A stretch of 64,000 nt of DNA from the NCBI GenBank assembly GCA_003212555.1, contig QCPK01000002.1, forward strand, positions 1-64,000, in the 5' to 3' direction. The DNA is from Prochlorococcus sp. AG-436-K22. GTDB lineage: Bacteria; Cyanobacteriota; Cyanobacteriia; PCC-6307; Cyanobiaceae. Positions 25,750-34,972 of the stretch are shown piece by piece (within the stretch, counting starts at the first letter, position 1; each line of letters begins with the position of its first letter). Under the pieces are notes generated by a model. That model ran no database searches and was not told the origin of the DNA. It saw nothing but the letters and a program-made list of their open reading frames with translations. The translations under genes were made by a program, and so were the position numbers.

Positions 25750-26364
25750 TTATTTCTGCAAACAGAACATTTTGTAGTAGGCATCTTTGATTTTCCCTTT
25801 AGAGTTTCCAAACCTCAATCCTGATCTAAGAGCTAACGCTCGATTCTCCCCAGCACCATGATGGGACTGACTATCAAATTCCTTATCTCCTAGCAAGGCA
25901 GCAGCAGTGATCATACTTTCAATATCGGATTGATTAAATGTCAGGTTAGGAATACTTGCAAGGATGACTCCAGCGAAGCAGTCCGCTTGAAGCTCAATCC
26001 TCATCGTGTTGTTTTGAGCTCTTGCGATTAATTGAGACTGAGCAAATTGAACGTGATGTGCATATTCATGAGCAACGACAAAAGCAACTGCAGCATCTCC
26101 TAATTTTGCTAACTGCTCCATGAACTCTTTCTCAAGGCAGATCAGTTGAGATCTTGAGTCGTAATAGGTGTCATCACACCAGTCCCACTTCACACGCTTG
26201 GCTTTAGATTTCTTCCCCATTGTCTTGGAGGCACCAGCCAGGACAACTTCAATCAATGACTCCATATCTTTTGTTCCATCCAAGGCTGCCTTAGCTGGGG
26301 ATTGCAACACTGGAACTGATAGCAATGCACAGAGTAAAGAAGATGAGAATATTTTTCTAAACAC
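25750..26364 (-). CDS. secreted neutral zinc metallopeptidase-like protein
   Basis: A 204-residue protein with a signal peptide (SSLLCALLSVPVLQSPAKAA). It has a zincin motif VVAHEYAHHVQFAQ (HExxH) and the downstream RIELQADCFAG glutamate, as in the YpfJ-type putative neutral zinc metallopeptidase family. A cysteine pair (WDWCDDTYYD; QLICLEKEF) precedes it. It would act outside the cytoplasm. It is on the opposite strand between two zinc-ribbon TPR genes, and may process them or another envelope protein; substrate unknown. Confidence 0.82.
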   Translation of the reverse strand: MFRKIFSSSLLCALLSVPVLQSPAKAALDGTKDMESLIEVVLAGASKTMGKKSKAKRVKWDWCDDTYYDSRSQLICLEKEFMEQLAKLGDAAVAFVVAHEYAHHVQFAQSQLIARAQNNTMRIELQADCFAGVILASIPNLTFNQSDIESMITAAALLGDKEFDSQSHHGAGENRALALRSGLRFGNSKGKIKDAYYKMFCLQK

Positions 26365-26464
26365 CTTGGGGCTTCTCTGGGTTTTTTAAAGTATAAGTTG
26401 ATTTCATTCCTATCCTTTATTTAGACAAGAAAGAGTCTAAATTATTTGGCATGAACTGGAATCA

Positions 26465-28282
26465 ATGAAAGGTCGATCTGCTAAATGCTTATACTGTGGG
26501 GCTCCTATCCGACTGGAACAGTCGGTACTATTTTCTAAATGTGATTTTTGTGGATCATCCTTTAACAAAACAGCTGAGATAATTCCATCAAATGCAATAA
26601 AAAACCTCTTTGATAGATCAACATCTGCTATATCTAAATTTGTCCAACCAATCCCAGGTAAGATAAAAGAAATAAGTCAAGAGTTACTTAAGAAACAAAC
26701 CATATTATCTAAACAACAAATTAATTCCCTTAACAGAAATAGAATAAGAGTTTTAAGTAAGAGAAGAAATATAGCTATTTTAATTGGAGTTCCAATAAGT
26801 CTATTTGCTTTTACAATCATTAATGACCCATTCAGAAAAGAGTTGAGTGAGAAAAGATCTTATATGGAAAGTTACTGTAGACGTCAAGCTGCAGGTATGA
26901 GCAATACATTTTTTGCAAGGAAGGAATATTCTGATTGCATTAAAGATTATAAAGAAGGGATAAGAGATGATATAAAGCGAGAGAAGAAACAGAGAAAAGA
27001 AAATATTAAAAGATCAAAAGAAAAAGCTAGAAGTCTGAAAATAAATAGTTTTATAACAGAAGGACGAAAGGCTTATGGGGAAGAAAATTATCAATTAGCT
27101 ATAAAGAATTATAGCAAAGCCATAAAGATGGAACCTAAGAATGCTTCAACATACAATAGAAGAGGCTTAGCTAATTTTGCCCTAAAGAAATACAGAAGAG
27201 CGCTCACTGATTTCACAAAAGCAATTAAAATAAATAATTTTGTAGCTGCTTATCATGCCAATTCAGGTAAATCAAGGTTTGAATTAAAACAATATAAATT
27301 AGCAATTCCTCATTATGAAAAAGCAATAGAATTATACCCTAGAAGAGATCTTTACCATAATATGCTAGGAGTAATTAGGTATAGTTTAGAGGAATACCAA
27401 ACATCAATTAAGCACTTCACAAAAGCAATCGAATTAGCTTCTAAGAAGCCAGTTTATTTTAGCAATCGTGGAAATGCAAGGTACAAAATTGGTCAATATA
27501 AGGAATCCTTGAATGATTATAATGTAGCTATAAAACTTAGCAAAAGTAATGCCAGCTATTACAATAGCAGAGGCAATATATATTACACTCTAGGTAATTA
27601 CTGGAACGCCATAAAAGATTACAAAACAGCCATTGAACTTAAACCAGAAGATAATTCAACTTTTCTAGAAAATCTTAAAGAAGCAGAAAACCAGTTAACT
27701 CCAAAAGATAAAAAAGAGAGGGAAGCAGAAGAAAAAAAGATGGAGCAGGAAAAAAGAAATAGGCAAAGTGCTAAGGGTTACTATGACAGTGCTATGAGTA
27801 AATATTACTTTGGCAAGTCATTTAAAGATAAAGTTAATGGTTGTGCTGATTATAGAAAAGCAATGCAATTAGGTTATCAACTCAAAGAAGGATCTTGGCC
27901 AAAGCTAGAATGCTACGGAAGCTCTAAAGAATCAAGCTACTACAAATCTGGAGTGAGCTTCTATTTTAAGGACGATTATAGAAATGCAATCTCTGAATAC
28001 AACAAAGGTCTTCAGTTAAACCCTTTTAATATTCGACTCTACGTAGCTCGTGGATTTTCTAAGTATTTGATTAAAGACTACAAAGGAGCAGTTTCTGATC
28101 AGACAAAAGCTATTGAATTAAGCCCAAATTATTCAGAAGGAATTGCCTACACCAATCGTGCTAATGCAAAATATAAGCTTGGTGAAATAGAAGCTGCATG
28201 TAGCGACAGAAATAAGGCAATGTCATTCCCATCAAGTACTCCAGTTAAGTTTAAGAGTAAGGTCTGTCGACCTTATGAGTAA
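26465..28282 (+). CDS. zinc-ribbon / one-helix / TPR membrane protein (605 aa)
   Basis: Same plan as the 852-residue paralogue: ribbon CLYCGAPIRLEQSVLFSKC plus CDFCG, LLKKQTILSKQQINSL, basic patch, helix IAILIGVPISLFAFTII, cysteine pair (SYCRRQ...FARKEYSDCIKDY), then about nine TPRs. A C-terminal part (VNGCADYRKAMQLGYQLKEG; SKVCRPYE) is shared almost word for word with the protein at 29546-31522. The stop overlaps the ATG of the following ribbon-helix-helix gene (TAATG), so the two are translationally coupled. Confidence 0.8.
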   Translation: MKGRSAKCLYCGAPIRLEQSVLFSKCDFCGSSFNKTAEIIPSNAIKNLFDRSTSAISKFVQPIPGKIKEISQELLKKQTILSKQQINSLNRNRIRVLSKRRNIAILIGVPISLFAFTIINDPFRKELSEKRSYMESYCRRQAAGMSNTFFARKEYSDCIKDYKEGIRDDIKREKKQRKENIKRSKEKARSLKINSFITEGRKAYGEENYQLAIKNYSKAIKMEPKNASTYNRRGLANFALKKYRRALTDFTKAIKINNFVAAYHANSGKSRFELKQYKLAIPHYEKAIELYPRRDLYHNMLGVIRYSLEEYQTSIKHFTKAIELASKKPVYFSNRGNARYKIGQYKESLNDYNVAIKLSKSNASYYNSRGNIYYTLGNYWNAIKDYKTAIELKPEDNSTFLENLKEAENQLTPKDKKEREAEEKKMEQEKRNRQSAKGYYDSAMSKYYFGKSFKDKVNGCADYRKAMQLGYQLKEGSWPKLECYGSSKESSYYKSGVSFYFKDDYRNAISEYNKGLQLNPFNIRLYVARGFSKYLIKDYKGAVSDQTKAIELSPNYSEGIAYTNRANAKYKLGEIEAACSDRNKAMSFPSSTPVKFKSKVCRPYE

Positions 28283-28461
28283 TGAATCAATCTAAGAACA
28301 GCACAGAAAAGACAATACGGGTCTGTGTAGATCTTCCTGAAAGTTTGATTGAGAGGTTCGATGAGCTCAAAGAGCAATGGGGTCTCCAGCACAGAGGAGC
28401 AGTGCTGGAAAGGCTTCTCGAGACTCTCTTCGAAGAAGATAAAGATAATCCAAAGAGTTAA
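28282..28461 (+). CDS. ribbon-helix-helix (CopG-like) regulator (59 aa)
   Basis: Not in the track because of its length. The product MNQSKNSTEKTIRVCVDLPE then SLIERFDELKEQWGLQHRGA is a typical ribbon-helix-helix: a short beta strand (TIRVCVDLP) and two helices. It probably controls its own operon, including the helicase gene that starts 84 bases later. The track's frame at 28349-28546 is its shadow. Confidence 0.75.
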   Translation: MNQSKNSTEKTIRVCVDLPESLIERFDELKEQWGLQHRGAVLERLLETLFEEDKDNPKS

Positions 28462-28545
28462 CGTGGAATCTAGGCTTCAGTATTTCTACCCCCTAGCGAA
28501 GTCAAAATTTCATGGTTTAGATGATGGTCCAGCCAAAAATAATTG

Positions 28546-29475
28546 ATGAGTAATCAGCAAGAGAAGAAGACGCAGCTCGAGATCAAAGGGACTGAACAAC
28601 TCAAGGACTCAGAAGAACTAAAAGCTGTAGCAAGCATCCTGACCACAACCTTCAATGAAATTGAAAACCGTTCATTAGGCGAATCTCTAAATAGTGTCCC
28701 AGTCAATTTCTACGACTTTGATGCATTAACACAAGGACTGCAGAGAGGCTCTTTGACTGTTGTTGCTGGTAGGCCAGCGATGGGGAAATCTTCTTTCGTA
28801 CTGAATATCTCTAAAAATGTAGCTCAAGTACATAACCTCCCAGTTTGCTATTTCAGCTTGGAGCTGAGTAAGGAGCAAATAACTTATCGATTACTTTCAA
28901 TGGAAATTGGAATTGAATCAGGGAGGTTACGCACTGGTCGTATACATAAAGATGAATGGCCAACCCTTGGTAAAGGTATTGAAGGACTGGGTAAATTACC
29001 GGTCTTCATCTGCGACAAGGGTTCAATCACAGTCAAAGAGATATTGGATAAGAGCCAAAAGATCAAAGAAGAATGGGGTAATGGTGAACTTGGGTTAATC
29101 GCCGTCGATTATGTGCAAATGATGGATGGACCGAATAAACAATCCAGAGATGATGAGCTCTCAAAGATCATTCTTGATTTTAAAGAAATGGCAAAAGCGT
29201 TAAATGTACCTGTCATTTTAATGTCTCAACTTAGTAGGGATATTGAGTCTCGAATCAATAAACGTCCAATGCTTTCTGATTTAAGAGAAACACAAGCATT
29301 AGAAAGTCATGCTGACTTAGTCGTGATGATCTATCGAGATGAATATTATGACGCTGACACGGCAGACCGAGGGATTACAGAACTCATCACTTGCAAACAT
29401 CGCAATGGTCCTGTTGGGACAGTGAAACTCCTATTTGAGCCCGAATTCACAAGGTTTAGAAATTTAGCAGCGTAA
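28546..29475 (+). CDS. DnaB-like helicase, RecA domain only
   Basis: A 309-residue protein with the DnaB C-terminal motor: Walker A AGRPAMGKSSF, CYFSLELSKEQITYRLL, Walker B LGLIAVDYVQMMDG, MSQLSRDIESRINKRPMLSD and the C-terminal DLVVMIYRDEYY. The N-terminal primase-interaction domain of DnaB (about 150 residues) is missing. It is an accessory, element-borne helicase and not the cellular replicative one. It may help the excised element replicate. Start taken at ATG 28546; a TTG lies one codon upstream. Confidence 0.88.
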   Translation: MSNQQEKKTQLEIKGTEQLKDSEELKAVASILTTTFNEIENRSLGESLNSVPVNFYDFDALTQGLQRGSLTVVAGRPAMGKSSFVLNISKNVAQVHNLPVCYFSLELSKEQITYRLLSMEIGIESGRLRTGRIHKDEWPTLGKGIEGLGKLPVFICDKGSITVKEILDKSQKIKEEWGNGELGLIAVDYVQMMDGPNKQSRDDELSKIILDFKEMAKALNVPVILMSQLSRDIESRINKRPMLSDLRETQALESHADLVVMIYRDEYYDADTADRGITELITCKHRNGPVGTVKLLFEPEFTRFRNLAA

Positions 29476-29545
29476 TTAAGCTCCCGCAGTGCTTCATTGG
29501 TATTCGCTAGAATGAAGTTTAAATGATAATTAAAGTTAATACTGA

Positions 29546-31522
29546 ATGAAAGGCATACCAGACAGTTGCAGTAGATGTGGAGCACCAATCAAATGGCATG
29601 AAGGCTCTTCATCAATTAACTGCGAATTCTGTGGAACTAAAAACTATATAAAAGATGATCTCAACCATTCAACAGTAACCAAAAATAATTTATTTTCTAA
29701 TTGGTTCAATAAAAAAAGGGGCTTCTTAATCACTTTAATTATAATAATTATTCCAGTCAGTTACTTTCTAATATCCAAAGCAGAAAATGAATATCTCTCT
29801 AAAAATAAAAAGGGCTGTCAAAATAAATCAGCCAACTATTTAAATGAATTCACTGCAAAAAAAGCATATTCAGATTGCATGAAGCAATTACGATTAGACT
29901 ACAAAGAATATAAAGCAGAAAAATATAATAAGCTCGCTAATGAGAAAATCGATGAAGGTGACAGAAAATCAGCAATTAAGTATTTTTCCAAGGCTATCAG
30001 AGTTAACCCTAAAGCAAGTTATTATCATTCTAGAGGTGACTCGAAAAGCTATTTAAATGATATTAAAGGCCAATTGAAGGACTATTCAAAAGCTATAGAA
30101 ATTGACCCTGTTCCAAGCAATTATCATATTAGAGGTGACCTAAAAGGTAAGTTAAATGATATTAAAGGGGAAATGGAAGATTATACAAAGGCTATAGAGA
30201 TTAGCCCTAGCTATAAAAATTATTCGTTGAGGTCAGATAAAAGGGAGTTCAGAGGAGATTACGGAGGAGCCATTAATGACATTACCAATCTTATATCTAA
30301 AACTCCTTATCATAATCCTGATCGTGTTAGTTCTCTTTACTATAGAAGAGGAGATTTAAAAACTAAAATTAATGATTACAATGGAGCGATTCAAGACCTT
30401 ACTAAAGCTATTACAAAAGCCCCTAAACGCAGTAAATCATTAATATTACGGTCATTTAAATTAAGAGGAGAGACTAAAGTAAAGATATTAGATTACGATG
30501 GTGCATTAGAGGATTATAGTAACAGTATAAAATATATACCAAGAAACAAATTCAGCTCTAATAGTAAGAAAGCAGCAATGTATATAGAAATAGCTAACAT
30601 ATTAATTATACAAGAAAGAATTGGAGAAGCTATAGATAATTACTCGAAAGCCATCGACATTTGTAAAATCAATGAAAAGAATGTAACTCGATGTGTTAAT
30701 TCAACATGGTCTGATTGGAATTCAGAGCCTCCTTATATCCAAAGAGCTCAGGCCAAAATAAGATTGAATAACACGCAGGGAGCAGTAGATGATTATATAA
30801 AAGCTATAGAGAGAGATATAGACGCTTATCGTTCTTATGAAGCATTTGAAAATCTAACAATAAAATTAGACAATCTTGAAACTTCTTGCAATAGTTGGGA
30901 AAGACTAAATAAAGTATTGAACAAGAAGACAACAGAATTCTTTATGGTAAGAGATATAAAAGGTGTATCCAAGGCAGAGGTAGCTACTAAGCTTAAAGAA
31001 TGTAAAACTAAATTAGAAAATCTTAAAGATGCAAAAAACCAGTTAACTCCTACAGATAAGAAAGAAAGGGAAGCAGAAGAAAAAAAGATGGAGCAGGAAA
31101 AAAAGAATAAGCTAGATGCTCAGGGTTACTATGACAGTGCAACGGCAAAATATTACTATTCAAATTCATTTATAGAACAAGTAAATGGCTGTGCAGATTA
31201 CCGAAAGGCCTCCAAGTTAGGCTATCAGCTTAAAGATGGATTTTGGCCTAAAAAAGAATGCAGCGGTAACTCAGATAGTGCAACTTATTACTCATATGGA
31301 AGAAATGCATTTTCCAAAAAGCAATACATTGAAGCTATCAATCTATATAACAAAGGTATTCGTCTAAATCCTTTTCATTCCAAGCTCTACAATGCACGTT
31401 CCAATGCAAAATATAAGCTAGGTGAAATTGAAGGTGCTTGTAACGACAGAGCGAAAGCTATCGAATTAGGGATAACAACCCCAGTAGATTTAAAAAGCAA
31501 GGTCTGTAGACCTTATGAATAA
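29546..31522 (+). CDS. zinc-ribbon / one-helix / TPR membrane protein (658 aa)
   Basis: Ribbon CSRCGAPIKWHEGSSSINC plus CEFCG, helix GFLITLIIIIIPVSYFLISK, cysteine pair (KGCQNKS...AKKAYSDCMKQL), then about nine TPRs and the C-terminal VNGCADYRKASKLGYQLKDG / CRPYE block shared with the 605-residue protein. Its linker before the helix is shorter, without the KKQTILS motif. It is the first gene of the second, partly decayed TPR-regulator-helicase module. Confidence 0.8.
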   Translation: MKGIPDSCSRCGAPIKWHEGSSSINCEFCGTKNYIKDDLNHSTVTKNNLFSNWFNKKRGFLITLIIIIIPVSYFLISKAENEYLSKNKKGCQNKSANYLNEFTAKKAYSDCMKQLRLDYKEYKAEKYNKLANEKIDEGDRKSAIKYFSKAIRVNPKASYYHSRGDSKSYLNDIKGQLKDYSKAIEIDPVPSNYHIRGDLKGKLNDIKGEMEDYTKAIEISPSYKNYSLRSDKREFRGDYGGAINDITNLISKTPYHNPDRVSSLYYRRGDLKTKINDYNGAIQDLTKAITKAPKRSKSLILRSFKLRGETKVKILDYDGALEDYSNSIKYIPRNKFSSNSKKAAMYIEIANILIIQERIGEAIDNYSKAIDICKINEKNVTRCVNSTWSDWNSEPPYIQRAQAKIRLNNTQGAVDDYIKAIERDIDAYRSYEAFENLTIKLDNLETSCNSWERLNKVLNKKTTEFFMVRDIKGVSKAEVATKLKECKTKLENLKDAKNQLTPTDKKEREAEEKKMEQEKKNKLDAQGYYDSATAKYYYSNSFIEQVNGCADYRKASKLGYQLKDGFWPKKECSGNSDSATYYSYGRNAFSKKQYIEAINLYNKGIRLNPFHSKLYNARSNAKYKLGEIEGACNDRAKAIELGITTPVDLKSKVCRPYE

Positions 31523-31653
31523 TGAATCAATCTAATAACAGCTCAGAAAAGACAATTCGAGTCTCTGCAGATCTTCCTATAAGTCTGGTTGAAAGAGAAG
31601 TAGCCAATAAAAGAATGAGAGAGTGCAAGTCGTCATTAGGTCACAGATCGTGA
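31522..31653 (+). pseudogene. truncated ribbon-helix-helix regulator
   Basis: Paralogue of the gene at 28282-28461: same TAATG overlap with the TPR gene and same start (MNQSNNSSEKTIRVSADLPI). The second helix is lost after SLVE, and an unrelated tail ends at codon 44. Confidence 0.75.
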
Positions 31654-31731
31654 CTGAAACTAAGTACTGCACTTCCCTTTTGAGGCTAAAGTACGGGAAT
31701 GGGAGCCTTACCATTTCAAAAGCAATCAACG

Positions 31732-32136
31732 ATGAATAAGTTCCAATTACGCTTTACTAGATATTTAGCTGTGGGAATAATTTTAAACCTGATTTTTTAT
31801 TTATTATATTTAACTTTGACTTTTATTGGACTGGAACCAAAGATAACAAGTTGTACTCTTTTTCTTATAGCTTTAACAGCTAGCTACATAGGTCATAATA
31901 ATTTTACATTTAAAGATTATTTAATTTCATCAAGGTCATTTATAAAATATCTTTTTATACAATTGTCATGTTTAACTTTTAGTTTAACAATGCTTTTTCT
32001 ATTTTCAGATCTATTAGGATTCCCGCATCAAGTAATACAATTAACCAATATCGTATTACTGGCACCATCCAATTTCTTTCTAATGCGTAAATATGTTTTT
32101 AAGGCTAACGTACAAGGGCAGAACCTATTCTATTAA
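31732..32136 (+). CDS. GtrA-like membrane protein
   Basis: About 134 residues with four membrane helices: RYLAVGIILNLIFYLLYLTL, TLFLIALTASYIGHNNFTFK (the N-F-x-F-K-D signature after helix 2), a third helix and a final NIVLLAPSNFFLMRKYVF. The pattern is that of GtrA family flippase-like proteins linked to surface polysaccharide or lipid-linked sugar transport. The internal methionine at 31732 fits the family better than the track start. It interrupts the decayed second module between the truncated regulator and the helicase scar. Confidence 0.78.
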   Translation: MNKFQLRFTRYLAVGIILNLIFYLLYLTLTFIGLEPKITSCTLFLIALTASYIGHNNFTFKDYLISSRSFIKYLFIQLSCLTFSLTMLFLFSDLLGFPHQVIQLTNIVLLAPSNFFLMRKYVFKANVQGQNLFY

Positions 32137-32391
32137 TTTTATCATTCTTCGAATCTTTAAATCTCTAATCTTTCAGCGCATTATTTACTCTTAAAAGCTA
32201 CTGAAGGATTTTTCCCTATTAGATGTTCATATTTTTGTATTTATTCTTTGGGGTGTTTCGAAGATAACTTTTTGAACAAGTAAAATTAGTAAATATCATT
32301 GTACGTTACCGTTACCGAAATTTGCTCTATGTAGGCTATTGACAGCATCAAATAAGAATGTATCTCGAATACTTCCAAATAATTTCTCTGA

Positions 32392-32475
32392 GCCAAAACG
32401 TTAAATGTTCCTGTCATTTTAATGTCTCAACTTAGTCGGGATATTGAATCTCGAATCAATAAGCGTCCAATGCTT
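32392..32475 (+). pseudogene. DnaB-like helicase fragment
   Basis: About 80 bases closely match 29193-29275 inside the element helicase gene (VPVILMSQLSRDIESRINKR region). Nothing else of the gene remains. At its right end the sequence switches to integrase-leader sequence. The 255 bases before it (32137-32391) hold nothing I recognise. Confidence 0.85.
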
Positions 32476-32728
32476 TTGCTGCTTGCATCAACAAGCCTCA
32501 GATTCGATCATTCGGGCATCTTTACCACCAGTGAAGCTCACTGACTATGCCCCTTACGAAAAGACGCTGATGTTGAATACTGGCTCTAAGAGACCAGGAC
32601 CGCTTAAGCGTATTTCCAGCCTATCGGGTTGGGGAGCGTCGTGGCAAAACAAAATTGTATGTTAGTTATGATAACGGAACAAGACATTACACAACTCTTG
32701 TTATAGCTTGGCTTCCAGCTAACTCATA
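32468..32728 (+). pseudogene. integrase leader and 5' fragment
   Basis: From 32468 the sequence follows 16484-16530 (TTGCTGCTTGCATCAACAAG), loses the tandem 11-bp repeats, and from about 32555 follows the first 190 bases of the integrase gene with several substitutions and stops. It is a dead copy of the recombinase start, co-oriented with the live one. Confidence 0.85.
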
Positions 32729-32781
32729 ACAAAGTTGTATAAACTAAAACTTATGCTAAATACAAATTAGATGCTCCAGTA

Positions 32782-34659
32782 TTACTTTAAGCTTTCAACC
32801 TTAATTGGAATTAACCAAATATTATTAGGACGAGGGTATCTATACTCCTCTCCTGTTGCTTTAGAATAGAAATCATAGTCCTCTTTAAAGTTAAGGTTAT
32901 CATTAGCAATATTAGTTCTAATTTTGTCAGGAGCATATGAATTAATAAGCTTGGCAAATAATTTCCGGTAACTGTGGCTTAAATTATAAATCGTTGAATT
33001 TTTATTCAAGGAATCAAAGTATATATTTGACTTTACAATAAAAGGAGTAGAAACAATTTCTATTTGAACATCTTTAGAGTAAACATTTATAATATCTCCT
33101 TTGCTAGGTTTACCGGCGAATAAATATTGCGAGAATTCATCTTGAAATTGACTCGGCCTTTGGCTGATGAATAGTTTAAGACCAGGTTCATATAAATTGC
33201 TAGAGCTGTGTGGATATTTTAAATTATATCTGAACTTCTTCTCTGTGAAGTTAGCATATAAATAATGAGGAGAGCACTCAACAATTGAGTAATCTATATC
33301 TTTTGAATTTTTAATAAAGCTTGTAATGCTATCTGGCAAGTAATCTCTCTTAAGTACATCTACTCGCTCAAAATTAGCTTTGCTTGAAGAAATTAAGGAA
33401 AGTGAAATTAAGAATGCTATTGCTGGAGAAATAATTTTATTAACAGTAAGTATATTGCGAGATTTAATAGATTTAATTAATTCTTCTAATCCAAAAGAAG
33501 CAATTGTCAGGATAGCAGGGATAATAAAGATTGAATGTCTTGTAGTTGCTAGAGTAAGTTGAAATAGTAATACAAATATTGAAAATATTATCAAGAAGCA
33601 AATACAATGAATATTGACATTGTATCTATTTATATAGGAAATTCGCTTGAGGTCAATTTTTCTATCTATACAATGATAAGTAAACGCATTAACTTCTATA
33701 CTTTTAAAATAATTGAAGGTATTAAAGATAGCAATTAAAAGCAAAGAATGCAAACAGAATGAGAAGATTATAGCAAAGGTATTATCAATATTATTCAGAG
33801 GAGTAAAACTATAAATAGAATAAAAACCTCTTAAATCAGGTCCAGCTCTATCGCCTGATCCAAAAGGAAAAAATAAAACAAGATTTATTATTATTCCAAT
33901 TATGGTTAAAGACCTATTCTTGAATATATACCGTACTAAATCTAATAGAGACTGAGAATTAATACCTTTCATTCTGTAAAAATATAGGCTTCTAACTAGT
34001 CCCAGGCTAGCCGTCCATAAAAGATATGGGTAGCTAAGAAAGAGCATGAGGAATGAAATACTGTCTTTAGTAAAACTATTATTTACTGTAAGTAAAAATA
34101 TTCCAATACTTATAGATAGTATGAACCAAACAGTACTGCCCAAATGATAAGAATATGAGTTCGTCGCATAGAAAGTTAGCAGTAGAGTTGAGCTAAGAAC
34201 ACTAACTGGCTTTGAATAATTTAACTTTAGGCATGTGATATATAAAAGCAAAGAGCTAGCTTGTAAGGCTAAACCATTTGCAAAACTTGCAAATCTATAA
34301 AAATTCTCAAAAGAGTTAATACTTATTTGCCCATATATCATACCCATTAGAGGAGTATATGTAGAAAGGTAAGGAAGTTGAAAGAATTTCTGCATTGGTT
34401 TTGATGATATATTCTGACTAAACTCTGCTACCTTGTAACGTATATCAAGAAGAAAACCTGGAGTAACTGAATTTATATGTGAATTCATCAACTCAGTTGA
34501 TGAATATTTCATCCATTCATATACATTTGAGGAATCACATTCATGGAAATGATATAAACCAAAATAAAAGTGATGAGCTATAAAAATCAATGATGAAAAA
34601 AAGAATAATAAATTCCAAAATTCAAATAATCCTTCTCTAATTTTACTTAAACAATGCAT
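32782..34659 (-). CDS. large polytopic membrane protein, glycosyltransferase-like
   Basis: A 625-residue protein with about ten to twelve membrane helices through residue 430, then a soluble C-terminal domain of about 190 residues. The layout (many helices, an early aromatic/acidic loop, a C-terminal extracytoplasmic domain) is like GT-C fold transferases that use lipid-linked sugars. I see no diagnostic motif, so the class is a guess. A GtrA-like gene lies nearby, which fits surface glycan modification. AT-rich composition suggests recent acquisition. Confidence 0.5.
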   Translation of the reverse strand: MHCLSKIREGLFEFWNLLFFFSSLIFIAHHFYFGLYHFHECDSSNVYEWMKYSSTELMNSHINSVTPGFLLDIRYKVAEFSQNISSKPMQKFFQLPYLSTYTPLMGMIYGQISINSFENFYRFASFANGLALQASSLLLYITCLKLNYSKPVSVLSSTLLLTFYATNSYSYHLGSTVWFILSISIGIFLLTVNNSFTKDSISFLMLFLSYPYLLWTASLGLVRSLYFYRMKGINSQSLLDLVRYIFKNRSLTIIGIIINLVLFFPFGSGDRAGPDLRGFYSIYSFTPLNNIDNTFAIIFSFCLHSLLLIAIFNTFNYFKSIEVNAFTYHCIDRKIDLKRISYINRYNVNIHCICFLIIFSIFVLLFQLTLATTRHSIFIIPAILTIASFGLEELIKSIKSRNILTVNKIISPAIAFLISLSLISSSKANFERVDVLKRDYLPDSITSFIKNSKDIDYSIVECSPHYLYANFTEKKFRYNLKYPHSSSNLYEPGLKLFISQRPSQFQDEFSQYLFAGKPSKGDIINVYSKDVQIEIVSTPFIVKSNIYFDSLNKNSTIYNLSHSYRKLFAKLINSYAPDKIRTNIANDNLNFKEDYDFYSKATGEEYRYPRPNNIWLIPIKVESLK

Positions 34660-34972
34660 TCTTTACTGATTAAATATTTTCCCTATATTAATAAAAGCTT
34701 TAAGTTAATTCCACAAAAAGAAAGGATTCTTTAGCTTCCAAAAATACTTAAAAAGGTATTAATCAAAATATCAGAGAATAAATATATTGAGTTATAGCAA
34801 AGAAACAAACCTCTGGGTCTATCTAAAATAGGACGAGTGTCTTGTATGCACAATTACTTCTGTTAACACCTGTGTCTATATTGCTTTTGCCACCCGCCTT
34901 CACTCGCATGGATAATTTTACATTTACAAAGCACTCCTATAAAAGAGTAACTCTTATTTCAAGTAATATTCA
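34660..34972. other. intergenic stretch, right edge of the island
   Basis: About 310 AT-rich bases between the membrane-protein gene and the tRNA relic. I see no gene or repeat in it. Confidence 0.35.
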
